Of a stretch of 64,000 nucleotides of DNA, positions 53,517 through 61,769 are shown piece after piece. The DNA lies in the NCBI GenBank assembly GCA_021777555.1, contig JAJYDK010000003.1, positions 62,001 through 126,000 on the forward strand, written 5' to 3'. Numbering within the stretch: the stretch's first letter is position 1; each line of letters begins with the position of its first letter. The notes beneath the pieces were generated by a model. It had not been told where the DNA came from. It made no database searches and saw only the letters and a program-made list of their open reading frames with translations. This DNA is from Pseudomonadota bacterium. GTDB taxonomy: Bacteria; Pseudomonadota; Gammaproteobacteria; Steroidobacterales; Steroidobacteraceae. Made by a program: the position numbers and the translations under genes.

Positions 53517-54370
53517 CCGCCCGCCACCGGAGGAATGAACACCACGGTGTCTCCGTCGGCAAGCGGCTGCGACCAGTCGCCGAACTCGGCGTTGACGGCC
53601 ACCCGAAGCAGCTCGGGCGGCAGCGTGAAGGGGTAGCGGGACGTGAGCTCCCGATACAGATCGCGTGGCGATCGCGCCGTGGTGAGGAGCGCTTCGGTGC
53701 TGCGGCCCGCCTGCTCGCGCAGCACGGCGTAATACTGCACGGCGATGCGTTTGGGCGGCGCCCCGGGCGCCAGTGCGCCGGCCGCCTCGCGGAACTGCTC
53801 GGGAGTGTTGATGTTCTCGAGCGAGCCCGCGTTGGGCTGCTCGAGCAGCTCGACATCCTGCTGGATCAGGAACTTGCGTGGACAGTTGCGTCCGGCGGCC
53901 ACGGCCGCCGCGAGGAGCGCATGGCTTGCCGGCTCATAGATGGCGCACAGCGGCTCCGGCAGGCCCTCGTGATTCGATCGATAGGCGGTGGCCGTACGAT
54001 GCGCCGCCCGCGCGGCGATCAATCCATCGAGCGTTCGCTCATCGAGAAACGGCAGATCGCAGGCGAGCACGAGCCATGCCGCTCCGGGGTGTCGCGCCTG
54101 GGCGGCCAGGATGCCGGCAGCGGGTCCGATGTCGCGCTCGATGTCCACGATCTGCGGGTAGCGCGCCCGCAGCGGATCCTCGCGCTGATCTTCGCGAACC
54201 GATACGTACGCGCGCTCCACCCGACCCTCGAGCAGCCCGATGATCCACTCGAGCTGGCTGCGGCCATGGTATGCCAGCGCCGCCTTGTCACGCTGCATTC
54301 GCGTGCTGCGGCCACCCGCAAGCACGAGACCATAGAGCGGAGCGACGGAAGGGGAGGGCGAGGCTGTCAT
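53513..54370 (-). CDS. MobA - MoaD fusion protein
   Basis: 285 residues. The N-terminal 195 are MobA, the GTP:molybdopterin guanylyltransferase (YGLVLAGGRSTRMQRDKAAL; WLVLACDLPFLDE; FLIQQDVELLE). The C-terminal 80 are MoaD ([36 protein letters not shown]), ending in the di-glycine that must be adenylated and thiocarboxylated. The tail is free at the C-terminus, so MoaD function is possible within the fusion. Partner activities lie in the overlapping gene. Confidence 0.9.
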   Translation of the reverse strand: MTASPSPSVAPLYGLVLAGGRSTRMQRDKAALAYHGRSQLEWIIGLLEGRVERAYVSVREDQREDPLRARYPQIVDIERDIGPAAGILAAQARHPGAAWLVLACDLPFLDERTLDGLIAARAAHRTATAYRSNHEGLPEPLCAIYEPASHALLAAAVAAGRNCPRKFLIQQDVELLEQPNAGSLENINTPEQFREAAGALAPGAPPKRIAVQYYAVLREQAGRSTEALLTTARSPRDLYRELTSRYPFTLPPELLRVAVNAEFGDWSQPLADGDTVVFIPPVAGG

Positions 54371-54380
54371 GGCGCAGAGT

Positions 54381-54890
54381 TTAACGCGCAGCGGGCCGCC
54401 CGGGCGTGGCCCGACGGAAAGCGCGCCTGCCTCCGGATTTCTCCAGCAGGCGCACGCCGGCGATCTCGATATCGTGGGAGAGCGCCTTGCACATGTCGTA
54501 AATGGTCAGCGCGGCGACCGTTGCGCCCGTCAGCGCTTCCATCTCGACGCCGGTGCGATGGTGCACCGCAACGCGGCAGCGCACCAGGATCTCCGCGCTG
54601 CGCTGCTCGATCGAGATCAAGCAGTGCTCGAGGCCCAGGGGATGACAGAACGGGATGAGCTCGTGCGTGCGCTTGGCCGCCATCACGCCCGCTACGATCG
54701 CGGTATCGAACACCGGGCCCTTCTTGGTGCGATGTCCGCTGCGGCGCAGCGCCGAGGCGACCTCGCGCGGCAGGCGCACTCGCGCCTCCGCCACGGCTTC
54801 GCGATGGGTGATGTCCTTGGCGCCCACATCCACCATCGTGGGGCGATTGCGGCGGTCCAGGTGAGAGAATTCCTTGCGTGCCGAGGCCAA
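54381..54890 (-). CDS. moaC: Cyclic pyranopterin monophosphate synthase MoaC
   Basis: A 169-residue enzyme that makes cPMP together with MoaA. Motifs are MVDVGAKDITHREAVAEARV, KRTHELIPFCHPL (key Lys and His residues) and GVEMEALTGATVAALTIYDMCKA. It lies 10 bp from both moaA and the MobA-MoaD gene, in one operon. Confidence 0.97.
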   Translation of the reverse strand: MASARKEFSHLDRRNRPTMVDVGAKDITHREAVAEARVRLPREVASALRRSGHRTKKGPVFDTAIVAGVMAAKRTHELIPFCHPLGLEHCLISIEQRSAEILVRCRVAVHHRTGVEMEALTGATVAALTIYDMCKALSHDIEIAGVRLLEKSGGRRAFRRATPGRPAAR

Positions 54891-54900
54891 TCAGAGGCTC

Positions 54901-55947
54901 CTACCCGCCGATGTAGAACATTTCGACCTTGCGCTCACCCTCGGCTGCGAGGTGGGCCTGGCGCTGCTCGCTGTAGTTGTCGGCGCGCCGCAGCCACGTT
55001 TCGCGCATCACGCGCAACAGATCGTCGTCGCTGGCGCCGCCGCGGAGCTTGTCGCGCAGGTGAGTGCCGTGCGTTGCGAACAGACACGTGTACAAAACTC
55101 CGTCCGACGATAGCCGCGCCCGCGTGCAGTCGCCGCAGAACGGCTGGGTGACGGATGAGATGAAGCCCACCTCGCCCCGACCGTCGGTGAACGAGTAGCG
55201 CTCGGCGACTTCTCCATGATAGGCGCGCTCGAGAGGCGTGAGCGGCCAACGCGCACTGATCCGCGTCATCAGCTCCTTCGAAGGCACCACGAGATCCGGC
55301 CGCCAATGGTTGCGGTTGCCGACGTCCATGTATTCGATGAAGCGCACTATCACGCCCGTGCCGCGAAACCTGTCCACCAGCTCGATCGCGGTGTGGTCGT
55401 TCACGCCACGCTGAATCACCGTATTGACTTTGATCGGTCCCAGGCCGGCGCGGCGGGCCTGCTCGATGCCGGACAACACATCCTCCAGGGCGCCAAACCC
55501 GCCGCTCAGGCGCGTGAAGACCCCGGGATCGAGGCTGTCGAGGCTGACCGTGATGCGCTGAAGGCCGGCGGCGCGCAGCTCGAAGGCGTACTTGGCGAGC
55601 AGGGCGCCATTGGTGGTGAGGGCGATGTCCTCGATCCCCTCGATCGCCGTCAGATCGCCGATGAGGTCGGTGAGATTGGGCCGCAGCAGCGGCTCCCCTC
55701 CGGTCAGGCGCAGCTTGCGTACACCGAGGCGCACGAAGAGCCTCGCGAGGCGCACGATCTCATCGAACGAGAGCCGCTCGTGCGAGCCGAGAAAGCGGTA
55801 CTTGTCGTGGAAGGTCTCCCGCGGCATGCAGTAGGGGCAGCGGAAGTTGCACCGGTCCATGACCGAGATCCGCAAGTCGCGCAGCGCACGGCCGCGCAGG
55901 TCTCGCGGCCCGGCGCCCAGGGGGATCACGCTGTCGCTTGCGGCCAT
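54901..55947 (-). CDS. moaA: GTP 3',8-cyclase MoaA
   Basis: A 348-residue radical SAM enzyme for the first step of Moco synthesis. The N-terminal cluster is CNFRCPYC (Cys 33, 37, 40). The C-terminal 4Fe-4S site is CGDCTRARLSSDGVLYTC, and the chain ends in the essential GG. First gene of the moaA-moaC-mobA/moaD-moaE/moeB operon. The 94 bp before it (to the moeA end) show no riboswitch-like fold. Confidence 0.97.
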   Translation of the reverse strand: MAASDSVIPLGAGPRDLRGRALRDLRISVMDRCNFRCPYCMPRETFHDKYRFLGSHERLSFDEIVRLARLFVRLGVRKLRLTGGEPLLRPNLTDLIGDLTAIEGIEDIALTTNGALLAKYAFELRAAGLQRITVSLDSLDPGVFTRLSGGFGALEDVLSGIEQARRAGLGPIKVNTVIQRGVNDHTAIELVDRFRGTGVIVRFIEYMDVGNRNHWRPDLVVPSKELMTRISARWPLTPLERAYHGEVAERYSFTDGRGEVGFISSVTQPFCGDCTRARLSSDGVLYTCLFATHGTHLRDKLRGGASDDDLLRVMRETWLRRADNYSEQRQAHLAAEGERKVEMFYIGG

Positions 55948-56041
55948 GGGAGAGCTTTACCACCTGCGGCCGGGGATTGCCATCATCCAAAGGAAAGAAC
56001 CCGGATGCCCGTCTCGCGCGTCGCCGGCGGGTGCGATTGCC

Positions 56042-57238
56042 CTACCAGCGATATAGGGAGGCCACGAAGCCGCGGGGGTACGTCCGGGGCCCCGGAGGCA
56101 GCTCGACGAAACCGTCGGTGCCGGCAAGCGCCGTGAAGTCCCCCGATCCGTGGGTGGGCCGGGGCTTAGCCGAGCAGCATCCCGCCTCGTCCGTCTCGAG
56201 TCTGACGGGCAGGAAGAACGTGAGCGGCGCATTGACCGTGAAGGGCTCGCCCAGAGCGATCCGCTCCGGGGGACGGGCACTTTGGCCTTGGCTCGCCGCG
56301 AGAGCCGGCAGAACGTACCGGGAAACACACACGGCCGTGGATACGGGGTTGCCTGGCAGGGCCAGCACGGCGGCGCCCGTGGCGGCGATGCCGAACCACA
56401 GAGGCTTGCCGGGCCGTTGCGCCACTTTGTGGAACACGCAGCGCACCCCGAGCGACTCGAGCACCTTCGGCACCAGGTCGAGCTTGCCCATCGAGACGCC
56501 ACCGCTCAGCACCAGCACATCGTGAGTCTCGAGGTGGAATTTCAGGCGGCGCGCGAGCTCCGCCTCGTCGTCGTTGATGTGATCGTCCGCGACACGTTGA
56601 AAGCCATGCAGCCGCAGCGCAGCGCCGATGGCATAGGCGTTCGAGCGCCGGATCTGGTGAGCCTCGATGGGCTCACCGGGCTCGACGAGCTCGTTGCCGG
56701 TCGAAATGACGGCCAGCATGGGCTGGCTGCTGACGCGTATCCGAGCCATGCCCGCCGCCGCGGCAATGGCGATCTCCGGGGGGCCGAGCCGGGTGCCGGC
56801 GGCGAGGAGCAAGACACCCTTGTGCGTATCGGTGGCGCGCCGGTGGATGTTCTGCCCGGGCTTCACCTCCAGCCCGTCCTGAAGCGCGGCTTGGCCGTGA
56901 TCCATCACGATCTGCTCGACGGGTACGACGCAGTCACACCCCCCGGGCAGGGGGGTGCCGGTCATCACTTCGATGCAGCTGTCGCGCGATGCCAGAGTGA
57001 GGGGCGCATCGCCGGCCGCCTGGGTCGCCTGAACGGCGAATACCCGTCTCCTTTGGGCGGCTTCGGCCTCGAGCGCGATGCCGTCCATGGCGACACGGTC
57101 GAAGGGCGGCTGATCGCGCTCGGCGTGGATGTTCTCCCGCAGCACCGCGCCCGCACACTGCGCGAGCGGGAGCGACTCGACGGGCAGGCACGCGAGGTGC
57201 CGTGCGATCAGCTCATCGGCCTCGGCGGGAGCGAGCAA
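56042..57238 (-). CDS. moeA: Molybdopterin molybdenumtransferase MoeA
   Basis: A 398-residue enzyme that inserts molybdate into adenylylated molybdopterin. Motifs are PPFDRVAMDGIAL, VMTGTPLPGGCDCVVPVE, VISTGNELVEPGEP, VLSGGVSMGKLDLV and ALPGNPVSTAVC. No in-frame ATG is close; the first possible start after the in-frame stop is TTG at 57238, four codons downstream. The gene follows the small exported-protein gene at 9 bp and probably depends on its transcript. Confidence 0.95.
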   Translation of the reverse strand: MLAPAEADELIARHLACLPVESLPLAQCAGAVLRENIHAERDQPPFDRVAMDGIALEAEAAQRRRVFAVQATQAAGDAPLTLASRDSCIEVMTGTPLPGGCDCVVPVEQIVMDHGQAALQDGLEVKPGQNIHRRATDTHKGVLLLAAGTRLGPPEIAIAAAAGMARIRVSSQPMLAVISTGNELVEPGEPIEAHQIRRSNAYAIGAALRLHGFQRVADDHINDDEAELARRLKFHLETHDVLVLSGGVSMGKLDLVPKVLESLGVRCVFHKVAQRPGKPLWFGIAATGAAVLALPGNPVSTAVCVSRYVLPALAASQGQSARPPERIALGEPFTVNAPLTFFLPVRLETDEAGCCSAKPRPTHGSGDFTALAGTDGFVELPPGPRTYPRGFVASLYRW

Positions 57239-57247
57239 CGCGGTGGC

Positions 57248-57622
57248 TCAGTCGGACTTCTTGCTGTGCTTGGCCTGGTAGATCTTGACCTGGGTATTGA
57301 ACTGGTTGGCGACGCTCTGCAATTGCGCGACCGCGGCGTTGTTCTTCTGGATTTCCATGTCTTCCATCGCGGCGACCTGCTTCTTGGTCAGCTTCGTGGC
57401 CGCCTGGGCGATGGCCTTGTCCTGCTGCCGCTTGATGCAGGCCAGGTAGAGGTTCATCTGGTCGTTGTAGTTCTGCACGGCTTTCTGAGCAGCGAGCATC
57501 TGGGCCATGGTTGCCACGTTGCCGTCCGGGATGTGCGACGGGGCGGGCGGATAGAGGCAGCCGGCATAGGCAGGCGACAGGACGAGGGCCGCCAAAGCAG
57601 CGGCGGCGGGAAGCGATTTCAT
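57248..57622 (-). CDS. Small exported coiled-coil protein
   Basis: 124 residues with a clear signal peptide (MKSLPAAAALAALVLSPAYA). A mature helical part rich in Gln, Ala and Lys follows (VQNYNDQMNLYLACIKRQQDKAIAQ; AAMEDMEIQKNNAAVAQLQSV), likely a coiled coil. The ATG follows AGAGGATCC. The family is not recognised. It is located directly upstream of moeA, in the same operon by spacing. Confidence 0.8.
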   Translation of the reverse strand: MKSLPAAAALAALVLSPAYAGCLYPPAPSHIPDGNVATMAQMLAAQKAVQNYNDQMNLYLACIKRQQDKAIAQAATKLTKKQVAAMEDMEIQKNNAAVAQLQSVANQFNTQVKIYQAKHSKKSD

Positions 57623-57631
57623 ACGGGATCC

Positions 57632-57662
57632 TCTTACGGGCGAAGCCCCTATCTTACGGGCG
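57632..57662. repeat. Direct repeat TCTTACGGGCG, 20-bp period
   Basis: Two exact copies of TCTTACGGGCG, 20 bp apart, lie just upstream of the small exported-protein gene. The spacing is close to two helical turns and could place two protein subunits on one DNA face. The rest of the 200-bp gap to the permease gene shows no clear element. Confidence 0.4.
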
Positions 57663-57823
57663 GGGAGCGGTTCGGGCCACTAGGAGCCCTGAATTCCCAC
57701 CTCTCCGCAGGGTAAGATCGAGCGCTGGCCAGTGTCCCGCGGGGCCCCTGAGCGCCACTGCCCGCCCAAAAAGTGGGGGCGGCGCCATTGTCCGATTGAC
57801 GCGCCCACGATTCAGAGGTAGCC

Positions 57824-59194
57824 ATGTCTTCCGAGCCCCATCTGTCGCGCAACCTCCGCAACCGCCACATTCAGCTCATTGCGCTCGGCGGCACCATCGG
57901 TGTGGGGCTGTTCCTGGGCTCCGCCAAGGCCATCCGCCACGGAGGGCCGGCGCTGCTGCTGAGCTACGTGATCGGCGGCCTCGCCATCTTTTTCATCATG
58001 CGGGCACTCGGGGAGCTGCTCACGTACCGCCCGGTCGCCGGCTCCTTCGCCTCGTACGCCGAGGAATTCTGCGGACCGTTCGCCGGCTTCGTCACCGGCT
58101 GGTCCTACTGGTTCATGTGGGTGGTCATGGCCATGGCGGAGCTCACCGCGATCGGCCTTTACGTGCGCTTCTGGGCGCCGTCGGTGCCGCAGTGGTTGCC
58201 GCCGCTGATCGTGCTGTCGGCGCTCTACGGGTCCAATCTGCTGGCGGTGCGGGTGTTCGGCGAACTCGAGTTCTGGTTTGCGCTGGTCAAAATCATCACC
58301 ATCCTGGCGCTGATCGTCGCGGGCGTCGCGGTGATCTTCTTCCATTTCGGCGCGCTCGGGGCCGGGGCCCATTTCAGCAACCTCTGGTCGCACGGGGGCT
58401 TCATGCCCTTCGGGGTCCTCGGCGTGCTGTTGACTCTGCAGATCGTGATGTTCGCCTACGCCGGGGTGGAGCTGGTCGGTGTGACGGCCGGAGAAGCGGA
58501 GAACCCTTCCGTGGTGCTCCCGAGAGCCACCAACGGCATCATCTTCCGCATCCTGCTGTTCTACATCGGTGCCCTGGCCGTGATCATGGCGCTGGTGCCG
58601 TGGAATGAGCTCAGTCCGGACGTCAGTCCCTTCGTCTTCGTGTTCGAGAAGCTGGGCATCCCGGCGGCGGCCAGCCTGATCAATCTGGTGGTCATTACCG
58701 CCGCCGCCTCTTCCTGCAACAGCGGTCTGTTCAGCACGGGCAGGATGCTCTTTACGTTGGCGCGGCGCGGTCACGCGCCACGCGCGTTTGCCGCGCTCGG
58801 GCGTGGACACGTGCCCTCGGCCGGCATTCATGCCTCGGCGGCGGTCATGTTGATCGGAGTGTTCCTCAATTACGTGGTGCCCAAGGAGGTATTTACCTGG
58901 GTCACCAGCGTCACGCTCATCGGCACACTGTGGACCTGGGGCATCATCATGATTTCGCATCTCGGCTATCGGCGGGCGGTGCGGGAGGGCAGGGTGGCGG
59001 CCTCCGCGTTCCGGATGCCGGGGGCGCCGGTGACGAACTGGGTGGTGGTGGGCTTTCTGCTCTTCGTGACCGCCATGCTTTCGCTGGACCCGGGCACGCG
59101 GGTGGCGCTCTACGTTGCACCGGTCTGGTTCGCACTGCTGGCGCTGGGTTACACCCGCGCGAGACGCGTGGCGCAACCCGAGCCCGCGGCCTGA
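57824..59194 (+). CDS. Amino acid permease (APC superfamily, AroP/ProY-like)
   Basis: A 456-residue inner-membrane transporter with 12 predicted membrane segments. Family marks are LIALGGTIGVGLFLGSAKAI, GELLTYRPVAGSFASYAEEF, FAYAGVELVGVTAGEAENP and SSCNSGLFSTGRMLFTLARRG. This pattern is typical of proton-coupled permeases for aromatic amino acids, proline or GABA. The exact substrate cannot be assigned. Ends 15 bp before the tRNA gene. Confidence 0.93.
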   Translation: MSSEPHLSRNLRNRHIQLIALGGTIGVGLFLGSAKAIRHGGPALLLSYVIGGLAIFFIMRALGELLTYRPVAGSFASYAEEFCGPFAGFVTGWSYWFMWVVMAMAELTAIGLYVRFWAPSVPQWLPPLIVLSALYGSNLLAVRVFGELEFWFALVKIITILALIVAGVAVIFFHFGALGAGAHFSNLWSHGGFMPFGVLGVLLTLQIVMFAYAGVELVGVTAGEAENPSVVLPRATNGIIFRILLFYIGALAVIMALVPWNELSPDVSPFVFVFEKLGIPAAASLINLVVITAAASSCNSGLFSTGRMLFTLARRGHAPRAFAALGRGHVPSAGIHASAAVMLIGVFLNYVVPKEVFTWVTSVTLIGTLWTWGIIMISHLGYRRAVREGRVAASAFRMPGAPVTNWVVVGFLLFVTAMLSLDPGTRVALYVAPVWFALLALGYTRARRVAQPEPAA

Positions 59195-59209
59195 TAAGAT
59201 ATCCGCGAC

Positions 59210-59286
59210 GCGCCCGTAGCTCAGTTGGATAGAGTACCTGGCTTCGAACCAGGTGGTCGGGGGTTCGAATCCCTCCGGGCGCGCCA
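59210..59286 (+). tRNA. tRNA-Arg (anticodon TCG)
   Basis: A complete 77-nt cloverleaf. The acceptor stem GCGCCCG pairs with CGGGCGC. The D-arm has GTAGCTCAGTTGGATAGAG. The anticodon stem CCTGG/CCAGG encloses loop CTTCGAA. The T-arm holds GGTTCGAATCC. The discriminator G is followed by encoded CCA. Confidence 0.97.
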
Positions 59287-59397
59287 AATCATCTGTGTCG
59301 GTTCCGGACAGATAGGTGACGGATCATTCCGACCCCCTGTGCCAGGGTAGTTGTCGCCTCTGACTCTTCCTTGATCTGCCGGACTGCTTGGCCCGAA

Positions 59398-60351
59398 ATG
59401 ACCAAGCCATATTCTCTCGCCTTCAAGCAAAATATGCTGGAGCGGCTGACTGGCAAGGATGCGGTCAGCGCACGGCAACTATCCGTGGAAACCGGTGTTC
59501 GCCAGCAGAACCTGTCGCGCTGGCTTCAGGAGGCGCGTAGCCTGCCGGCTGCGGGTGCCGACGCTAAGAGTCGTCAGTGGACCGTCCAGCGCAAGGCACG
59601 GGTGCTCGCGGACGCCTCCGGCCTGAGTGGGGATGAGCTGCACGCCTATCTGGATCGGGAAGGCGTCCGCCTCGTTGATTTTGAGCGCTGGCGGACTGCG
59701 CTGCAGGAGGATGGTCGGGACTCCGCAGTTGTCACTCGGCGGATCCGTCAGCTCGAGCGCGAGCTCGCTCGCAAAGAGAAGGCCCTTGCGGAGGCCGCCG
59801 CTCTGCTCGTGCTAAAAAAAAAGATCGCACAAGCGGCTCTGGACGAGGACGACGCCGGCGGGCCGCACCGGCGGCCACCAAACGCTCTGCGGCCCAGCGA
59901 GGAGGCGCAGATCCTTACGGTCATGGTGAGTGCACGGTTTGCCCATCTTTCCCCGAAGCAGCTGGTGCCGCAGCTGGCAGATGAGGGACCATATCTGGCC
60001 TCCGAGTCCACCCTCTACCGTCTGCAGCGCCGGTATGGGTTACGAAGAAGGCCTCGAATGATCAGCAGGACCGATGTAACCCGCGCCGTGACGCTGCATC
60101 GGGCGACCGGCCCCAATCAGGTGTGGAGATGGGATATCACCTGGCTGCCGACCACCGTGCCGCATCAGGCGTGCGGGGTCGATCCGATCTCTTGCCGGAT
60201 GGCAACCCGCATCACCTCGGCATCCTCAACCCGCAGCTTGCGCATCGACCTTCTCCCGCAGGAGGAGCCGATGCCGCCATGCCGTTTTGTCCATGTCGCC
60301 AGGTTCAGCTGCCGTCGCGAATCTCGACGTGGTTGTCGTCGTTTCGGTTGA
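59398..60351 (+). pseudogene. IS3-family transposase, truncated
   Basis: The N-terminal HTH (TKPYSLAFKQNMLERLTG; SARQLSVETGVRQQNLSRWL) and the integrase start (ASESTLYRLQRRYGLRRRP; GPNQVWRWDITWLPTTV) are IS3-like. After the first catalytic Asp (WDITW, about 60150) the sequence leaves the family, so the DDE core is lost. A run of nine A plus G (59814-59823, LKKKI) looks like the slippery site that makes OrfAB in IS3 elements, although the frame is already fused. The left end is probably near 59297; the right end is missing. It sits directly after tRNA-Arg. Confidence 0.8.
60186..60245 (-). pseudogene. Fragment of a second transposase N-terminus (IS630-like)
   Basis: A 20-residue fragment starting MRKLRVEDAEVMRV. 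It resembles the opening of IS630-type winged-helix transposases as recalled, and then ends at the IS3 remnant. It suggests nested or sequential insertions. The family call is tentative. Confidence 0.4.
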
Positions 60352-60955
60352 CAATGACCCAGATCGCCACCGCAGGCTCGTTCCCGATCGTCCAGAGGCG
60401 ATGTGGTTGATCGGCGCCGTAGGAAACGGAGTCTCCGGCCTTCAGTTCATATTTCGAGAAGCCGATCTGCAAGCCCAGTTTTCCCGAGATGACGTAAGCG
60501 TACTCCTTGCCTCCATGTCGGAAAAGTGAGTCCTCAGGACAGGATTCAGCCCCAACCGCGTAGGTCACCTTGAGGAACTCCACCTTGTCGTCCGGACGCA
60601 CGGTCAGGCGCTCCCATACTACGCCAGCCGCCAGACGCAACCGCTCGCGATTACTGGCGCGCTGAATTGGGCTCTCCGCGCCCGGCGCCGACTGGGCGCT
60701 GACCTGCGCCTGGTTTCTTGCCGATTTGGGATGATTGAATAGCTCATCGATCGGCATTCCCAATATCGTCGTCAGCGACCAGAGCGTGCTGACGGAGGGC
60801 ATCACGTGCCCATTCTCGATCTGGGAAATCATGCTTGGCGAAATCTTGGCGCGGCGTGCGACCTCGCGAAGACTCAATCCTCTCCGATTGCGCTCCTCTC
60901 GAATCTGTCTCCCGAGGGACGAGAGATCGGGCACATTCACTTTTGATGCAACCAT
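60305..60955 (-). CDS. XRE-family regulator with C-terminal cupin domain
   Basis: A 216-residue regulator. The HTH is SLREVARRAKISPSMISQIENGHVMPSVSTLWSL, and the cupin has SLFRHGGKEYAYVISGKLGL and AGDSVSYGADQPHRLWTIG. This layout (as in PuuR-like or SutR-like proteins) senses a small molecule. Its 3' end overlaps the tail of the broken transposase frame, so it lies at the edge of the IS remnants but looks intact. It may control the downstream-transcribed or nearby TonB receptor, but there is no direct evidence. Confidence 0.88.
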   Translation of the reverse strand: MVASKVNVPDLSSLGRQIREERNRRGLSLREVARRAKISPSMISQIENGHVMPSVSTLWSLTTILGMPIDELFNHPKSARNQAQVSAQSAPGAESPIQRASNRERLRLAAGVVWERLTVRPDDKVEFLKVTYAVGAESCPEDSLFRHGGKEYAYVISGKLGLQIGFSKYELKAGDSVSYGADQPHRLWTIGNEPAVAIWVIVNRNDDNHVEIRDGS

Positions 60956-61609
60956 TGCGTGATGGCTGTCTGCTTCATGACTTTCGGGAGCACGGTCAGG
61001 TACGAAGTATCAATTGAGCACAAACCAAATATGCAACTGCTTGGGCGATCCTGAGTGCGCGCTGCGAGTCCGTTGCAAAGGCGTGTTACGCCTCCCGGGA
61101 ATTCCCTGTCGATGCACCGCGTGAGCCAGCCGCCGGAGAACGGGATGTTCGCTGGAGAATTCAAGCGCACACCCCGTACGGCACTGCGCCGGCTCCGGCC
61201 GCGACGCATGCAAGGAATCGGTCCGTAAATACGCGGCTTGCCTGGCAGCTGATCGTACGCGAAATTCTCGCAGATTGCAGCTACCCGAAGAGGGTGTCGA
61301 GCCGTGTGAGGTGATGCGGCTCGCCGGCACAATGACCTTGTTGTGCACGTTGCAGAATACATGGCATTGGCCGCCTCATAAATACTCCAATGGCGGGCGA
61401 GGGTGTGCCAAAGCGTCCGTCGCCGTCGACCGCCTGGAAAAGAGCTCCGGGTCTGCGCTGCGAGCCTGAGAGGCAGAGGGCTGCCGCCGCCGATGCTCTG
61501 CGCGTGCGGCTTCCAAGGCGCCCGGACCTGATGAGGGGGGCGGAAGACGGTGTACCCGCCTTCATGAGTACCCCCGAGGCCCGGCGTACGCTAGTGCGCA
61601 GCGCCACCG
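60956..61609. other. Gene-poor stretch, no supported gene
   Basis: About 650 bp between the XRE-cupin start and the terminator of the right-hand TonB receptor. The base composition is lower in GC than the neighbours. Short frames here have Arg/Ser/Pro-rich products with no start site or family, so none is called. It should hold the XRE promoter near 60960-61050, but no clear boxes are seen. Confidence 0.5.
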
Positions 61610-61644
61610 AAAGAAAACCCCCCGGATCGGAATGATCCGAGGGG
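61610..61644 (-). terminator. Rho-independent terminator of the right-hand TonB receptor gene
   Basis: Read leftward, CCCCTCGGATC, a short loop, GATCCGGGGGG, then TTTTCTTT. The stem is 11 bp with one mismatch, followed by a T-rich run. It lies about 125 bp after the receptor stop. Confidence 0.75.
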
Positions 61645-61769
61645 CCCTATCTAGGTCTCCCCCGCTTCGTCAAGCGCAGATTTCATGAGAAAGCAGCTCT
61701 GCAGGTGGGGAAGTTCACCCTGCGCCGCGCTTTCACATACCGCTTCCAGCCATCTGGAACATTGCGCAC

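Noticed and set aside
55948-56041. Moco riboswitch upstream of moaA
   Set aside because: The gap is only 94 bp, and the conserved Moco-element pattern was not recognised.
61010-61348. Minus-strand ORF of 112 codons and neighbours up to 61607
   Set aside because: There is no ribosome site, family or protein-like composition. The frames overlap each other and sit in a gene-poor stretch.
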